NCBI GenBank assembly: GCA_900770265.1
Contig: CAAGJR010000194.1
Coordinates: forward strand, 1-6,594
Direction: 5' to 3'
Source: an uncultured Acidaminococcus sp.
GTDB taxonomy: Bacteria; Bacillota; Negativicutes; Acidaminococcales; Acidaminococcaceae
Length of the DNA: 6,594 nt
Shown here: one piece after another, positions 5,464 through 6,594 of the stretch
How positions within the stretch are numbered: position 1 is the stretch's first letter
How the letters are laid out: each line of letters starts with the position of its first letter
Translations under genes and position numbers: made by a program
Notes under the pieces: generated by a model
The model's database searches: none
The model's input: only the letters and a program-made list of their open reading frames with translations
Told to the model about the DNA's origin: nothing

Positions 5464-6353
5464 GGAAAGAGCATGGACCGGTGACGGTGAAGACGGTAGG
5501 CCGCTACCGGGTGGGGGACGTGTGCGACATGACCGTGGCCCGGCTGGGCGAAGTCGGGGCCTTCCTGGACGCCGGCACGGGCAATACCTCCGATGACATC
5601 CTGCTCCACCAGCACCAGCAGACCCATCCGGTACAGGTGGGCGACAAGGTGAAGGTGTACCTGTATCTGGACGCCAAGGGCCGGATGACGGCCAGCATGA
5701 AGCTGCCCAAGATGCGGGAGGGCCAGCTGGGCTACGTGAAGGTGCTGTCCGTGACCCGCCAGGGCGGTTTCGTGGACATCGGCGCCGAACGGGGCGTGTT
5801 CCTGCCCTACAGCGAGATGCGGGGCCACGTTTCCCCGGGCCAGCTGGTCTGGGTGAAGCTGTACCGGGACAAGAGCGGCCGGCAGGCGGTGACCATGCGG
5901 GTGGAAGACGACATGGTGCGGGCTTCCGTACCGGCTAAAGATGTGAAGGTGGGGGATGAACTCACGGGCACGGTGTACAACATCCTGCCGGAAGGGTTCT
6001 TCCTGCTGACCACCCAGCGGTACCTGGCCTTCATCCACCGCAGCGAGGTGCCCGGCGGGCGCCTGGACTTCGGCCAGAAGGTCACGGGCCGGGTCACGTT
6101 CGTCCGGGAAGACGGACGGGTGGACATGAGCCTGCGGGAAGTGAAGGAAAAGGCCATGGTGACGGACAGCGAACGGATCCTGGCCCTTTTGGAAAAGCGC
6201 CAGGGCACCATGCCCTACAGCGACGCCACGCCGCCGGAAATCATCAAAGATGCTTTTGGCATCTCCAAGGCGGCGTTCAAGCGGGCCCTGGGGCGGCTGA
6301 TGAAAGAAGGGAAGATCGTCCAGAAGGACGGTTGGACCAGTTTGAAGAAATAA
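5460..6353 (+). CDS. cvfB: CvfB/YitL-family S1 and winged-helix RNA-binding protein
   Basis: The product has 297 residues, close to the roughly 280-300 of the CvfB family. Three S1-like beta-barrel segments can be placed at about 18-81, 86-147 and 164-226. The second is the clearest S1 domain (EGQLGYVKVLSVTRQGGFVD, then GVFLPYSEM), and the third has the TGTVYNILPEGFFLLT pattern. A C-terminal winged-helix segment spans about 234-297, with GISKAAFKRALGRLMKEGKI as its recognition-helix part. The S. aureus homologue binds RNA and affects virulence-gene expression; other members are largely uncharacterised, so an RNA-binding regulatory role is the safe statement. The ATG overlaps the rsfS stop by 4 nt, and GGAAG just before it can serve as a ribosome site. 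It is the last gene of the cluster, with a hairpin beginning 5 nt after its TAA. Confidence 0.92.
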   Translation: MRKEHGPVTVKTVGRYRVGDVCDMTVARLGEVGAFLDAGTGNTSDDILLHQHQQTHPVQVGDKVKVYLYLDAKGRMTASMKLPKMREGQLGYVKVLSVTRQGGFVDIGAERGVFLPYSEMRGHVSPGQLVWVKLYRDKSGRQAVTMRVEDDMVRASVPAKDVKVGDELTGTVYNILPEGFFLLTTQRYLAFIHRSEVPGGRLDFGQKVTGRVTFVREDGRVDMSLREVKEKAMVTDSERILALLEKRQGTMPYSDATPPEIIKDAFGISKAAFKRALGRLMKEGKIVQKDGWTSLKK

Positions 6354-6358
6354 AAAAG

Positions 6359-6387
6359 GGGGTGTGAAAAAATGCTTTTCACACCCC
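6359..6387 (-). terminator. Minus-strand intrinsic terminator behind cvfB
   Basis: GGGGTGTGAAAA (6359-6370) and TTTTCACACCCC (6376-6387) form a perfect 12-bp stem with loop AATGC. On the + strand the stem is followed by CGTCACTAG and has no U-tract. On the minus strand it is followed by one C and six Ts (complement of 6352-6357). It is thus a proper intrinsic terminator only for transcripts coming from the right, though the hairpin may also protect the 3' end of the cvfB mRNA. Confidence 0.75.
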
Positions 6388-6389
6388 GT

Positions 6390-6417
6390 CACTAGTCACT
6401 GGTCACTAGTCACTAGC
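6390..6417. repeat. Four tandem 7-bp repeats, CACTAGY type
   Basis: Four adjoining heptamers read CACTAGT, CACTGGT, CACTAGT and CACTAGC. They share CACT and the final pyrimidine with the CACTAAY array at 788-829, in the same orientation. The array starts 3 nt after the minus-strand terminator stem. Repeat structure is seen directly; the relation between the two arrays is inferred from sequence and period. Confidence 0.8.
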
Positions 6418-6420
6418 CGA

Positions 6421-6442
6421 TGGAAGCCAGCTCACGCTGGCG
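6421..6442. other. Short hairpin sharing the TGGAAGCC start of the left element
   Basis: GCCAGC (6426-6431) and GCTGGC (6436-6441) form a 6-bp stem with loop TCAC and no T-run. It begins with TGGAAGCC (6421-6428), the same 8-mer that opens the composite element at 670-677, and as there the hairpin is bordered by GGAA before and GAA after. It may be a reduced copy of that element. Confidence 0.4.
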
Positions 6443-6447
6443 AATTT

Positions 6448-6485
6448 AAGGCGCTGTGAAGTATTATTTCACAGCGCCTTTTGTT
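6448..6485 (+). terminator. Intrinsic terminator of the nadD-cvfB cluster
   Basis: AAGGCGCTGTGAA (6448-6460) pairs perfectly with TTCACAGCGCCTT (6468-6480) in a 13-bp stem with a 7-nt loop, followed by TTGTT so that the tail reads CCTTTTGTT. On the minus strand only a weak AT-rich tail follows, so it works mainly on the + strand. This is the first + strand hairpin with a U-tract after cvfB and so the likely end of the cluster's transcript. Confidence 0.85.
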
Positions 6486-6508
6486 GCAAGTTGATATAGC
6501 TGTATGTT
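6481..6508 (+). promoter_or_regulatory. Weak candidate promoter facing the window edge
   Basis: TTGTTG (6481-6486), a 16-nt spacer and TATGTT (6503-6508) make a poor but possible promoter. It would start an RNA near 6515 that ends about 55-60 nt later at the edge hairpin. There is no other evidence for it, and the -35 overlaps the upstream terminator tail. Confidence 0.2.
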
Positions 6509-6529
6509 CTACTGGTTCTCTTAAAAAGA

Positions 6530-6568
6530 AATTAACCGCCCCACGCTCCCAAAGCTAGGCGGTTAATT
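6530..6568. terminator. Bidirectional-looking terminator at the right edge
   Basis: AATTAACCGCC (6530-6540) and GGCGGTTAATT (6558-6568) form a perfect 11-bp stem around a 17-nt loop. The + strand continues CTGTTCTTTCTT, and the minus strand continues TCTTTTTAAG, so both directions have a T-rich tail. This suits two convergent transcripts ending at one site. On the minus strand three short open frames from the window edge end in or near the stem (stops at 6563-6565, 6555-6557 and 6532-6534), so a small minus-strand gene outside the window could end here. Confidence 0.65.
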
Positions 6569-6594
6569 CTGTTCTTTCTTCGGGGCTGACCGTC

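Noticed and set aside
5442..6392. A 316-codon open frame on the minus strand across cvfB
   Set aside because: It is a shadow of cvfB in the same antisense phase, with no domain signal; it would also begin inside the terminator hairpin.
6363..6473. TGTGA and TCACA half-sites in the two hairpins, resembling CRP/FNR operators
   Set aside because: The half-sites are 11 and 9 nt apart rather than 6, lie downstream of the operon and are fully explained as terminator stem arms.

Overview
The window is a GC-rich (roughly 60%), densely packed, single-strand stretch of bacterial housekeeping genes. Gene content, the nadD-yqeK-LCP-rsfS order, Gram-positive-style Shine-Dalgarno sites and extended -10 promoters point to the Bacillota. 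The high GC and the extragenic repeats suggest the Negativicutes (Acidaminococcus/Megasphaera-like). That placement is an inference from style and gene order, not a proven identification.

Layout, all genes on the + strand. (1) Positions 3-668 hold the C-terminal part of a MupG-family (DUF871) 6-phospho-N-acetylmuramidase, cut by the window edge. (2) Positions 669-872 are intergenic: a composite of GC-rich hairpins followed by six tandem heptamers, then an extended -10 promoter. (3) Positions 873-2789 hold ychF (the OLA1-type ATPase) and a PHP-domain phosphoesterase, probably one transcript. (4) Positions 2808-6353 hold a second promoter and the five-gene cluster nadD, yqeK, LCP protein, rsfS, cvfB. 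The genes are separated by 33, 18 and 16 nt, and the last pair overlaps by 4 nt. A strong intrinsic terminator sits on the nadD stop codon inside this cluster. (5) Positions 6354-6594 are intergenic: a hairpin that is a terminator for the minus strand, four more heptamers, a small hairpin, a + strand terminator, and a bidirectional-looking hairpin at the edge.

The cluster joins NAD synthesis (NadD), dinucleoside tetraphosphate removal (YqeK), cell-envelope glycopolymer attachment (LCP), ribosome hibernation (RsfS) and an S1/winged-helix RNA-binding protein (CvfB). YchF, just upstream, is also ribosome-associated. The theme is translation and nucleotide homeostasis, with envelope work at the edges (MupG, LCP). 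The coding part is ordinary. The least explained signals are in the two intergenic regions: related 7-bp tandem repeats at both borders of the housekeeping block, a terminator placed inside the operon, and a right-edge hairpin that could be the shared terminator of a convergent small-RNA or type I toxin-antitoxin pair lying mostly outside the window.
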